From the NCBI RefSeq assembly GCF_902788255.1, contig NZ_CADAJR010000019.1:1-45798 (forward strand): a DNA stretch of 45,798 nucleotides, written 5' to 3'. A program made the position numbers and the translations under genes. This stretch comes from an uncultured Methanobrevibacter sp. GTDB taxonomy: Archaea; Methanobacteriota; Methanobacteria; Methanobacteriales; Methanobacteriaceae. A model generated the notes under the pieces. That model worked only from the letters and a program-made list of their open reading frames with translations, was not told the origin of the DNA and searched no databases. Positions 31,977 to 40,700 of the stretch are shown here, piece after piece; positions within the stretch are counted from its first letter, which is position 1, and every line of letters starts with the position of its first letter.

Positions 31977-32732
31977 ATGATAGACACACACATGCATGCA
32001 GATGCAAGAAGCGGAGAAGATTTTGAACAGATGTATTTGGCTGGAATTGATTGTGCAATAACCTGCAGTTATTACCCATATAAAATACCAGAGGATATTG
32101 TTCTTTTGAATCATCTAAATAGAATTCTTGAACTAGATACAAAAAGAGCTTCAGAACATGGGATTGATTTGAAGGTTGCTCTTGGAATCCATCCTACAAA
32201 TTCAAATGTCAATCCTGAAAAAATCTTTGAAAGCTTGTATGAATGGATTGAAACAGAACAGATTGTTGCCATCGGCGAAATCGGCCTTGAAGATTTAACA
32301 GATAATGAAGTCAGCATATTCAAACAGCAATTGGACATAGCAGATGAAACAAATTCCAAAGTAATCATACATACTCCCCGCAAAAATAAAAGTGAAGTCT
32401 TAAAAGTGATTTTGGACATTATCCCAGAGCATATCAGTGAAAAACAAGCAGTAATCGACCACATAAATCCAAAAGTCATCGGAGATGTAATCGATTGTGA
32501 TTGCATGTTGGGCTTAACTGTACAGCCTCAAAAAATGGATAAATTTGAAGCAATATCAATTCTGGACGAATATGGATTTGACAAATTCCTGTTGAACAGT
32601 GATATAAGCAACAAGCCATCAGATCCCCTTTCCGTACCGAAAACAGTCCGTGAACTAACAAGGCAGGGCTATGGAAAAAGCGAAATTGAAAAGGTCTCAC
32701 ATAAGAATGCTCAAAAATTTTTTAATCTTTAG
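31977..32732 (+). CDS. TatD-related metal-dependent hydrolase
   Basis: A 251-residue TIM-barrel hydrolase of the TatD family. It begins M-I-D-T-H-M-H-A-D (metal-binding H-x-H), then V-A-L-G-I-H-P-T, I-G-E-I-G-L-E-D, I-I-H-T-P-R and, late, L-L-N-S-D-I-S-N. Glutamate, histidine and aspartate ligands are in place, although the second histidine pattern differs a little from bacterial TatD. The true substrate (DNA 3' ends or a small metabolite) is unknown. The ribosome binding site is weak. The TDT transporter gene follows after five bases. Confidence 0.8.
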   Translation: MIDTHMHADARSGEDFEQMYLAGIDCAITCSYYPYKIPEDIVLLNHLNRILELDTKRASEHGIDLKVALGIHPTNSNVNPEKIFESLYEWIETEQIVAIGEIGLEDLTDNEVSIFKQQLDIADETNSKVIIHTPRKNKSEVLKVILDIIPEHISEKQAVIDHINPKVIGDVIDCDCMLGLTVQPQKMDKFEAISILDEYGFDKFLLNSDISNKPSDPLSVPKTVRELTRQGYGKSEIEKVSHKNAQKFFNL

Positions 32733-32737
32733 ATAAA

Positions 32738-33634
32738 ATGAATATCATTAAAAAACTACCTATTCCAGTTTCCGGATTAATCCTTGCATCATTATCCCTG
32801 GGAAATCTTCTTCAGAACATACATCCCAGCCTTAGATTTCTTTTTGGAGCAATAGGCATAATATTTCTAATCTTAATCCTTCTAAAAGTTGTTTTTTATC
32901 CTCAACTCATAAAAGATGACTTTAAAAATCCGGTCATTGCAAGCAGTTCAGGAACATTTTCAATGAGTTTGATGATCCTATCTACATATCTCATGCCATT
33001 TATGCCAGGTATTTCATATACCCTATGGATAATTGGAATAGTGCTTCATATTTTATTAATAATTTACTTTACCTATCATTTTATCGTGCACAATTTTGAT
33101 ATTTCCAATGTTTATCCAAGCTACTGGATAGTCTATGTTGGAATCACCATGGCCGCAATTACTGCAAACGTCCATGGAATCAATGATGCGGATTTCATAT
33201 TCTTCATTATCGGATTTATCGGAATGCTTGTATCCACACCGTTAGTATTATACAGGGAATTTATTTATGATAAAATTCCGGAAATGAACAGACCGTTAAC
33301 ATGTATTTTTACAGCATTGTTCAGCATATTGATTGTGGGATATGTTAACTCCGCAGACATCATTTCAAACGAGTTTCTAACAGTTCTATATAGCATAGCA
33401 TCAATATTCTACATTTTCGCAATATACAAACTGATAAGAAATATAAAAATAAGGTTCTACCCAAGCTTTGCGGCATTCACATTTCCATTCGTAATCAGTG
33501 CCCTTGCAACAAAGGGAGTTCTGGGCACACTAAAAATAGGACTTTTAAATTATGTTTTAGCTTTGCAGACGGTTATAGCGACAGTATTGGTTGTATATGT
33601 ATTAATCAAATACATTAAATTCTTAAAAAAATAG
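32738..33634 (+). CDS. TDT-family transporter (TehA / C4-dicarboxylate type)
   Basis: A 298-residue protein with ten predicted membrane helices and short loops. The opening L-P-I-P-V-S-G-L-I-L-A-S-L-S-L-G-N and later F-S-M-S-L-M are typical of the TDT superfamily (tellurite-resistance/dicarboxylate transporters, related to SLAC1 anion channels). It probably moves an anion such as a C4-dicarboxylate or sulfite. It follows the TatD gene by five bases and converges with sepF. Confidence 0.82.
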   Translation: MNIIKKLPIPVSGLILASLSLGNLLQNIHPSLRFLFGAIGIIFLILILLKVVFYPQLIKDDFKNPVIASSSGTFSMSLMILSTYLMPFMPGISYTLWIIGIVLHILLIIYFTYHFIVHNFDISNVYPSYWIVYVGITMAAITANVHGINDADFIFFIIGFIGMLVSTPLVLYREFIYDKIPEMNRPLTCIFTALFSILIVGYVNSADIISNEFLTVLYSIASIFYIFAIYKLIRNIKIRFYPSFAAFTFPFVISALATKGVLGTLKIGLLNYVLALQTVIATVLVVYVLIKYIKFLKK

Positions 33635-33637
33635 TTA

Positions 33638-33657
33638 AAGTAGAAATTAATCTACTT
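33638..33657. terminator. Hairpin between the TDT transporter and sepF genes
   Basis: AAGTAGA (33638-33644) and TCTACTT (33651-33657) form a perfect seven-pair stem with a six-base loop. The right arm ends within the sepF stop codon (33656-33658), and the transporter stop lies just before the left arm. It can act for both converging transcripts. Confidence 0.6.
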
Positions 33658-34225
33658 ATCCTTTATTGATAACTTTAACCTTTTTAGGTGAGATGATAAT
33701 TAAATTTTTCTCTTCACTACGTGAAAGCAATAAAGCTTGAGCACCATATCTTGCCCTCATTTGCTTAATTTTTTCTCCTGCCAATTTAAAGTTAGGAGCA
33801 CTTTCTCTTTCTAAAAAGGATAAATCAACGATGACCGGATTCTTTTCTTCAAGCACCTGGTCAACAATATAATTAATGTCATCGATTGTTTTTGGTCTGA
33901 TTAAAACAATTTCATAAAAAGACTGTTCAGGTTCAATAACTTCAAAATCATCATAAATAGGAGTTGGTTTTGGCATAGGGCTGGTTGGGTCCCTTGCAGG
34001 ATTTGGAACTTGCCTGTGAGGCACATTAGGATTTTGTCTGTATTGCGGTTGAGGATTTGGCCTATACTGCTGTTGACGAGGATCTTGTGACCTGTTTGGA
34101 TTTTCCTTAGGTTTTAATACATCACGAATTGAGTCAACAAGGTCTGATAGCTCGTTTTTCGGTTTGTTACTGCTGTCTGTTTCTTCAAAGCCTAAACTTT
34201 TTTTAACGTCATCTAAAAAACTCAT
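33656..34225 (-). CDS. sepF: SepF cell-division FtsZ anchor
   Basis: A 189-residue archaeal SepF. The N-terminal helix M-S-F-L-D-D-V-K-K-S-L-G-F can bind membrane, a proline/glutamine/asparagine-rich linker follows (about 40-90, with R-Q-N-P-N-V-P-H-R-Q-V-P), and the C-terminal alpha/beta core (about 100-185, D-D-I-N-Y-I-V-D-Q-V-L and V-I-V-D-L-S-F-L-E) dimerises and binds FtsZ. In Methanobrevibacter smithii SepF is the known membrane anchor of the division ring. The gene lies five bases after the DUF1611 gene and shares its transcript. Confidence 0.9.
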   Translation of the reverse strand: MSFLDDVKKSLGFEETDSSNKPKNELSDLVDSIRDVLKPKENPNRSQDPRQQQYRPNPQPQYRQNPNVPHRQVPNPARDPTSPMPKPTPIYDDFEVIEPEQSFYEIVLIRPKTIDDINYIVDQVLEEKNPVIVDLSFLERESAPNFKLAGEKIKQMRARYGAQALLLSRSEEKNLIIISPKKVKVINKG

Positions 34226-34230
34226 TCAAA

Positions 34231-35292
34231 TTACTCCTCTAAATATTCAAAAATAGCATCTAATAATTTTGAAGCGCCATTTTTATAAACATCCTCTGCA
34301 GGCAGATTAAATGTATCTTCAAAGTATTCAGGACACATGTCTAAACTAGCATTTTTAAGATTAATTGACAATCCAACAACTTTGGTCGGTTCAACAGCTT
34401 CAATAGCTCTAATTTCCTCTTCAATACCCCTAGGTTCTCTGTAAGGGTGGTTTGGTCTATGACCTACAATAACTGCATCAGGAGATGCACCTATTAAAAT
34501 AGCGGCTGACAGACCTCTTGGATGAGGATTTCCGATTTCAGTTAAACTAGATTGTCCTTCAATAAAAATAATATCAGGTTTTTTTGTTTCTTCAACATAT
34601 TTGATAGCAGACAGGACTGCAGACGGAACATCCATAGCAGATAAACTTCCTGCCCTAAAGTTAAAATCAGTTGGTTCTTCCAATCCCATTTCATCAGTGG
34701 AAATTATAGCAGGATTTAATCCTCTTTCGGCACTTGCCAAACCTAACATTTTAGTGGTTGTTCTTTTTCCACATTCCTGAGATGTTCCTCCAACAAAAAT
34801 TACAGGTGCTTTAGGAGTATAGGATATTTTAGGTAAAACTTCACATGATTTTTTAGGGGCAACACCCGCAATTTTTTCAACTACATCAAGTCTTGGACTA
34901 ATCTCTTTAATAACAACATTTTTGGAATCAGCAAATTTCTTTAAAGACAAGTTTTCGGAAATGGACAATGATCTAAAAGAAGTGACAACATTCAAACCTG
35001 CATCAATAGCCTGAACAGCATATTTTAGTGCAACACCTTCTGCACCAATAGGCAACATTATAACAAGTGATTTGGCCTCAGGAGCATCTTTTAAACATTC
35101 TTCAAGACTGCTTGATATTATTTGGCCACAATATTGTTTTCCCTGTTTTCTGACATCATCATCAATAAATCCTACTGCTTCAATGCCATCAAGATTGGCG
35201 AATTTCTCTCCGCCTCCTCCACATCCAACGACAATGAATGGATTTAAATTTTGAATATCTTTTACTGATTTTACTGAATACAAAAACTTCAC
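34231..35292 (-). CDS. DUF1611 P-loop protein
   Basis: A 353-residue protein of the DUF1611 family. An N-terminal Rossmann-like domain (about 15-130) with V-V-G-C-G-G-G-G is followed by a P-loop domain with [13 protein letters not shown] at about 170-182, D-E-M-G and I-E-G-Q-S-S-L. The family is related to dethiobiotin-synthetase-like NTPases; function is unknown. The start is unsure: the GTG at 35292 follows AGGATAGG, but GGTGA precedes a TTG nine bases later. It leads the unit that ends with sepF. Confidence 0.82.
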   Translation of the reverse strand: MKFLYSVKSVKDIQNLNPFIVVGCGGGGEKFANLDGIEAVGFIDDDVRKQGKQYCGQIISSSLEECLKDAPEAKSLVIMLPIGAEGVALKYAVQAIDAGLNVVTSFRSLSISENLSLKKFADSKNVVIKEISPRLDVVEKIAGVAPKKSCEVLPKISYTPKAPVIFVGGTSQECGKRTTTKMLGLASAERGLNPAIISTDEMGLEEPTDFNFRAGSLSAMDVPSAVLSAIKYVEETKKPDIIFIEGQSSLTEIGNPHPRGLSAAILIGASPDAVIVGHRPNHPYREPRGIEEEIRAIEAVEPTKVVGLSINLKNASLDMCPEYFEDTFNLPAEDVYKNGASKLLDAIFEYLEE

Positions 35293-35479
35293 CCCTATCC
35301 TATAATTTATAACTTATAACTAATCATGTAGTTTATCATAATAATTTTTAAAAAATAATTTTAAAAAAATTGTTATTATAATTAATTATAATTTTCCACC
35401 TTTATAAAGTATAATGTTTTTTAAGGAAAAATTACATATATTATAAATAATATTAAAAAACTTTTTAGGAGACACTAAC

Positions 35480-36424
35480 ATGAGAAAACCTTATGTTATA
35501 TTAATTGGAAGCGCATCAGGAATTGGAAAATCAACAATTGCTGCAGAACTGGCCAAATCACTCGATATTAAGCATTTAATTGAAAGTGACTTTATAAGAG
35601 CTGTAGTGAGGGGCATAATTGGTAAAGAATATGCGCCAGCATTGCACAGTTCCTCCTATGATGCATATAAACATATTAGAAACAAGAACAGATATGCAAG
35701 TTATGATGAATTGGTTGCAGCCGGATTCGATGACCATGCATCATACGTGATACCTGGACTTGAAAAGATTATCCAAAGGGCAATAACAGATTATGACGAT
35801 ATTGTAATTGAGGGCGTACATTTAGTGCCGGGATTGATTGACATTGACCAGTTCAAAGAATTTGCAAACATTTATTTCTTTGTTTTAAGTTCCGATGAGG
35901 AATCCCACAAGGAAAGATTTGTAAAAAGAGCTGTTCAGATACATCGTGGTGGAAAACAACTGGATTTCTTTAAGGAAAATAGAATAATCCACGACCACCT
36001 ATTGAGTCAGGCAGAGGCGAATAATGTGCATGTAATAAACACTGAAAGTGTTGAAAAAACCCTGGATAAAATATTATCAATTATCAACAGGTCCTGCACC
36101 ACCGTAAACCTAATCAACAGTGTCGATGAACTTGAAGATGTAATCGACATAATCATCAACCAAAATGGCGGAAGTCTTGAAAAGATCACATATAACATCA
36201 AAGGATTTAAAGAACCTTTAATCAGGAATATTTCCGTTTCAGATGGGGAATCCGCAAATAACTTCATTAAGAATATTAACAATGATAAAAACAAAAAAGA
36301 ATATTTAACCGAATTATATGAATTATCAGAATATAGAAAAACAACAATCTGTGCTTCCAATCAAGAAAAGTTAGATAAAATCGTAAACGAATTAACTGAA
36401 AAAGGATATGTTTTAAATGAATGA
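35480..36424 (+). CDS. pgk2: 2-phosphoglycerate kinase
   Basis: A 314-residue kinase with a P-loop G-S-A-S-G-I-G-K-S-T (about 10-19) and the following E-S-D-F-I-R-A-V-V-R-G, which match archaeal 2-phosphoglycerate kinase. The enzyme makes 2,3-diphosphoglycerate, the precursor of cyclic 2,3-diphosphoglycerate, a compatible solute and phosphate store of Methanobacteriales. GGAG lies nine bases before ATG. The C-terminal 100 residues are less conserved. The last bases overlap the ZPR1 gene by eight, so they are coupled. Confidence 0.88.
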   Translation: MRKPYVILIGSASGIGKSTIAAELAKSLDIKHLIESDFIRAVVRGIIGKEYAPALHSSSYDAYKHIRNKNRYASYDELVAAGFDDHASYVIPGLEKIIQRAITDYDDIVIEGVHLVPGLIDIDQFKEFANIYFFVLSSDEESHKERFVKRAVQIHRGGKQLDFFKENRIIHDHLLSQAEANNVHVINTESVEKTLDKILSIINRSCTTVNLINSVDELEDVIDIIINQNGGSLEKITYNIKGFKEPLIRNISVSDGESANNFIKNINNDKNKKEYLTELYELSEYRKTTICASNQEKLDKIVNELTEKGYVLNE

Positions 36425-36998
36425 TGAAACAATTAATGAAATGATTATCAAATGTCCCGCATGTGCCAAGGAAGGCGTTGCCAAATCCATCATGAAGGAA
36501 ATAGAAATACCTCATTTCGGAAAAGTGATGGAAACTACCATCCAATGTCCGGCATGCGGATTCAAACACTCAGACATTATTGCTTTAGAGCAGAATGACC
36601 CTGCAAAATATGTTTTAGAGATTAATAAAAACACTTTATCTGTGAGAATTGTCAGATCACAATCAGCAACCGTCATGATTCCGGAAATTGGCGTTAAAGT
36701 TGAGCCTGGTCCAAAATCTGAAGGTTATATAACCAATGTGGAAGGCGTGCTTACCCGTTTTGAAAGTGCTGTTAAAAAAGCATTGAACTTGTTTGAGGAT
36801 GAGGAATCTCAAAGAAACGGTAAGAAAACACTGAATGAAATTCTTGAGTTAAAAAAAGGAAACGGTACTGCCACATTAATAATACTTGATCCTTTCGGAC
36901 AGAGTAATGTTGTAAGTGAAAGCGTTGAAATATTAGACATTCCTGAAGAGGAATTAAGCGAATTAAAAACAGGTTTTAGTCATATTGAAGATAATTAA
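36417..36998 (+). CDS. ZPR1-like zinc-finger protein
   Basis: A 193-residue archaeal ZPR1-type protein: a four-cysteine zinc finger (C-P-A-C near 13-16 and C-P-A-C at about 44-47) followed by a beta-rich domain (I-R-S-Q-S-A-T-V-M-I-P-E-I and K-V-E-P-G-P-K-S-E-G-Y-I-T-N-V-E-G). Eukaryotic ZPR1 helps fold elongation factor 1A; the archaeal role is likely similar. It is coupled to the 2-phosphoglycerate kinase gene by an eight-base overlap and converges with the histone-fold gene. Confidence 0.88.
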   Translation: MNDETINEMIIKCPACAKEGVAKSIMKEIEIPHFGKVMETTIQCPACGFKHSDIIALEQNDPAKYVLEINKNTLSVRIVRSQSATVMIPEIGVKVEPGPKSEGYITNVEGVLTRFESAVKKALNLFEDEESQRNGKKTLNEILELKKGNGTATLIILDPFGQSNVVSESVEILDIPEEELSELKTGFSHIEDN

Positions 36999-37000
36999 AG

Positions 37001-37018
37001 GAAGAAAATCTATTCTTC
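37001..37018. terminator. Hairpin between convergent ZPR1 and histone-fold genes
   Basis: GAAGAA (37001-37006) and TTCTTC (37013-37018) form a six-pair stem with a six-base loop just past the ZPR1 stop codon; the stop codon of the histone-fold gene (37010-37012) lies in the loop. On the plus strand the sequence beyond is T/C-rich. Confidence 0.5.
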
Positions 37019-37447
37019 TTCCTCTTCTTCATCATTTGCTGAGAAGTTGACGAATGTGTCCTCTTCAGCAACATCTTTTAATTTTAATGTTCTTTGTACA
37101 TCCATAGCTAATGCATTACAATCTGCTTTAATAGCTTCTAAATGTAATAAAATTCTTTCTTTTTCTTGATTAATTCTTTCAATATTAGTGTATGGATAAA
37201 CTGATTCTTTAAGCATTTCGTATTCGATGGTGGTGTATGGATATTCATTTAATTGTTTACATACGTTTTTTAACACTTCACCTAAGAATTTGTTCATTTC
37301 AACTTTTACCCTTTCCCTAATCATTTTGTCATCGTCAAGATTTTCTTTCATTAATCTTACAACTTCAGCTTTAGCAAAAGGTAATTTTTCTTCATCTTCA
37401 TCAAAGTATTCTTCGGAAGTTTCTTCAATTTTTTCTTCTTCAGCCAT
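37010..37447 (-). CDS. Histone-fold protein with coiled coil and acidic tails
   Basis: A 145-residue protein. Residues 21-86 follow an archaeal histone fold: [13 protein letters not shown] (helix 1), [16 protein letters not shown] (long helix 2) and Y-T-T-I-E-Y-E-M-L (helix 3), in register with HMfB. Residues 87-124 form a probable coiled coil with heptad leucines and isoleucines. Both ends are strongly acidic (1-20 and 136-145). Some DNA-contact basic residues of HMfB are missing, so it may bind a partner rather than, or besides, DNA. RBS GGTG lies before ATG. A strong TATA box (near 37549-37557) suggests high expression. The family call is by alignment in the eye only. Confidence 0.65.
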   Translation of the reverse strand: MAEEEKIEETSEEYFDEDEEKLPFAKAEVVRLMKENLDDDKMIRERVKVEMNKFLGEVLKNVCKQLNEYPYTTIEYEMLKESVYPYTNIERINQEKERILLHLEAIKADCNALAMDVQRTLKLKDVAEEDTFVNFSANDEEEEEE

Positions 37448-37548
37448 AATTACACCTCTTTCGATTAGTTAATAATATTGAGCGAATCACATAATTTAGA
37501 GAAAAATCGCAATTACATCAATATCTACCTAATAGTTTATTGGAAGTT

Positions 37549-37557
37549 TTATATAAA
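37549..37557 (-). promoter_or_regulatory. TATA box of the histone-fold gene
   Basis: The minus strand reads TTTATATAA, next to purine/C-rich bases (AAAACC) that fit the TFB element. It is about 105 bases before the ATG at 37447, so a leader of roughly 80 bases is expected. Confidence 0.55.
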
Positions 37558-37690
37558 GGTTTTGATTATTTTACAGAAACGGAGCATTATTTGACCAGTT
37601 ATTACATCAACATATAAAATAATGATACGTCAAATTAATAATTTTAATACTTGGAAAATTTTGAAAAACCGTTTTAAAAAAATAAAAAAT

Positions 37691-37708
37691 AGTAGCATAA
37701 ATGCTACT
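37691..37708 (-). terminator. Hairpin terminator after the adhesin gene
   Basis: AGTAGCAT (37691-37698) and ATGCTACT (37701-37708) form a perfect eight-pair stem with a two-base loop, six bases beyond the stop codon of the adhesin. On the minus strand a T-rich run follows (complement of 37674-37690). Confidence 0.7.
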
Positions 37709-37713
37709 TTAAA

Positions 37714-40700
37714 TCATCTTTTCTTTGAAATACCGGAGCCTGAAAATATTACTGAAACCAGCAATGAAAGCAACAATAGTGCCAAAGGATTTGCAGTTGG
37801 ATGCAATTCAAGATTGCTTGGGGCTTTTTTATCAAAATGACCCTCATTAGAAGTATTTGGTAATCTATTGTCCTCTTTTTCGGTCACATTGACAACAGCA
37901 TAGTCCTTATTGTTGGATTTGTCATAATCATAATTATCACTAGTCACTGTAACAGTGTTCTTTATAATTCCAGAACCTGTAGCGATAACTCTGATGATCA
38001 GTCTTGCGGATTCCCCATAACCGAGACTGTCAATAGTCCAGACATTTGTAAATCTATTGAATTTACCTATTGTAGTCTTAAATGATTTGACTTTCAACAA
38101 ATCATCCAAGATTTCTGAAATTTTGATATTGCGCGCAGTATCCGGACCGTTATTGACAACCTCAATCCTATATTCGATAACATCCCCAACACGATAACTG
38201 TATTTTGATGCGATTTTGGTAACTGCCAAATCACTTGCGGGTGCCACATCAATTAACCGGTTTGCCTGATTGTTTGACATGTCCAAATCAAGTTCATCAG
38301 CCCAAACCTTAGCATTGTTAACAATGCTGCCTGTTGAAATCACCTTACAGATAATTTCAAGTGATTTTGTCTCACCAACTTCCAAACTGCCAATTTTCCA
38401 AATTCCTCTGGAATAATCACCATTTGAACTTACGAATTTCAGCTGTTCAGGAAGGATATCGCGAACAACAACATTGTGCGCAACATTCGGACCGTTATTT
38501 GTTACAATCAATATCCATTTAACATTTTGTCCGTATTTAGGGGATTCCTTATTAACCAGTTTAACGATTGACAAATCAGCGATAGGCCTTACATCAATTT
38601 CATCTTTTGCATGGTTGTTGGCCATATTCCAGTCATATTCACGGGCACTGGCTTCAACATGATTAGGAATAACACCCAATGCATCAGATATTGTAGTTAT
38701 GTTTAAATAAACAGTATCGCCAACATTCAATGAGCCGATGTTCCAGATATCACTTTCATAAATCCCCTTTGATGATTCATAGTCTGAAAATATCAACTCA
38801 TCAGGCAAAATATCTTTAAGGAATACTCCGGTTGCATCATCAGGACCATTGTTTTTAACGCTGATCATCCATTTGACACTTTCACCAAATATCGGATTGG
38901 TATTGTTTGCCTCAATCATTACCTGCAGGTCTACGGCAAGCGGAACATCAATGCTTTCGCTGTCATTATTATTGCTTTCGTCATAGTCATACTCGTCAGC
39001 ATGAATTGAAGCAATGTTAATGATTTTTCCGGTTTTGTTGACCCTGCAGACTATTTCAAGTGTTTGGACCTCACCATTTTCAAGACAGCACATTATCCAA
39101 TGATTTGTATCATAAAACCCTTTGGTTGCAGTATAGTTGACAAATGTCAACCCCTCAGGCAACACATCTACAACTTCAATCTCAGTAGCCTTGTCAGGTC
39201 CGTTATTTGAGATGACCACTGTCCATTTTACCAGGTCATTGTAATTTGGAGATGAGTTGTTTACCATCTTTACAACAGCCACATCAGCGGATTTTTCCAC
39301 ATCAATTGTCTCATTATCCTCATTGTTGGCCAAATTGTAGTCATATTCACTTCCGTTTACTGAAACGATATTTTCAATTGAACCTGTAGCGTTCACTGTG
39401 CAATCAATATTTAATATATATGTCTCTTCAACGTCCAGTTCATCAATGAAAAGAATTCCGGTTTTAGGATTGTAATCTCCTTCACTGTCGTCTTCAATCC
39501 AAATCAGTGATGAAGGAAGCAAGTCTTTTACGGTTATATTGTGTGCAACATCAGGTCCGTTGTTGATGATTTCAATTGTCCATGTTATAATGTCATTAAA
39601 TTGAGGATTTGAGTCTGAAACTGATTTTGTAACAGATAAGTCCGCTGCAAGATTGACAAAAATATTCTCATCGTCAGCATTGTTTGTCAAATCAGGATCA
39701 TAATTGTCACTTTCCACATTTGCAGCATTAACATGATTTCCAGTATTTTCAACCAATGTGATTATTTCAATGACAACCTCTTCACCGACCTTAATGTTGT
39801 CAATAGTGAATACATCATCGACATAATCTCCTTTTGTCATGATTGAATCAACATATGAAAATCCTTCCGGCAAAAGATCAATGACTCTGACATTAACCGC
39901 ATCATCAGGACCGTTATTCTTAATAGCTAATTTCCATTTTACCAAATCATTGAAGTTAACGACACTTGCATTAACGGTTTTAATAATTGACAAGTCTGAT
40001 GCAGGATTAACATAAATTATTTCACTGTCATTGTTGTTGGTTGGGTCAAAATCAAATTCTGTTGCATTTACACAAACAAGATTTTCAAATAAACCTGTTG
40101 CATTAACATGACATCTGATATTGAGCCTGACTGTTTCACCCCTGATTAATGATTCAATGTTCCATATTCCAGTTTTTTCATCATAATCTCCGTCAGAATC
40201 TATGAAAACTAATGATTTTGGTAAGATGTCTTTCATTATGACATCATGTGCAGTATCCGGACCATTGTTTGTAATTACAATTGTCCAGACGATTTCATCA
40301 TGATAGTTAGGATTTGAATTGGAAACACTTTTTACAACAGCCAAATCCGCTGCAGGATTAACAAAAATTGTCTTATTTGCAAAATTATTGGTGTAATTTT
40401 CATCGAATTCATTTGAAGTGACATTTACACCGTTGACTATTTTTCCGGTTTTGTTAATGACTGTAGTTATCTCGAAAGAGAATACCTCATTAACCTTCAA
40501 TTCATCTATTGTCAATTTTCCGGTATTGCGGTTATACCTTCCGTTGGAGGTATCATTAACCCAAATTAAACCGTCAGGCAATACATCACTAAGAGTGACG
40601 TTGGTTGAATCATTGGGACCATGGTTTTTAACGGTGATTTTCCATGTCACAATGTCCTCAAAGTTAGTAATATCCTTTGAAACTGTTTTTGTTACTTCAT

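Noticed and set aside
37622-37840. 72-residue plus-strand open frame
   Set aside because: It runs antisense into the 3' end of the adhesin gene and covers the adhesin terminator; no ribosome binding site and low-complexity composition.
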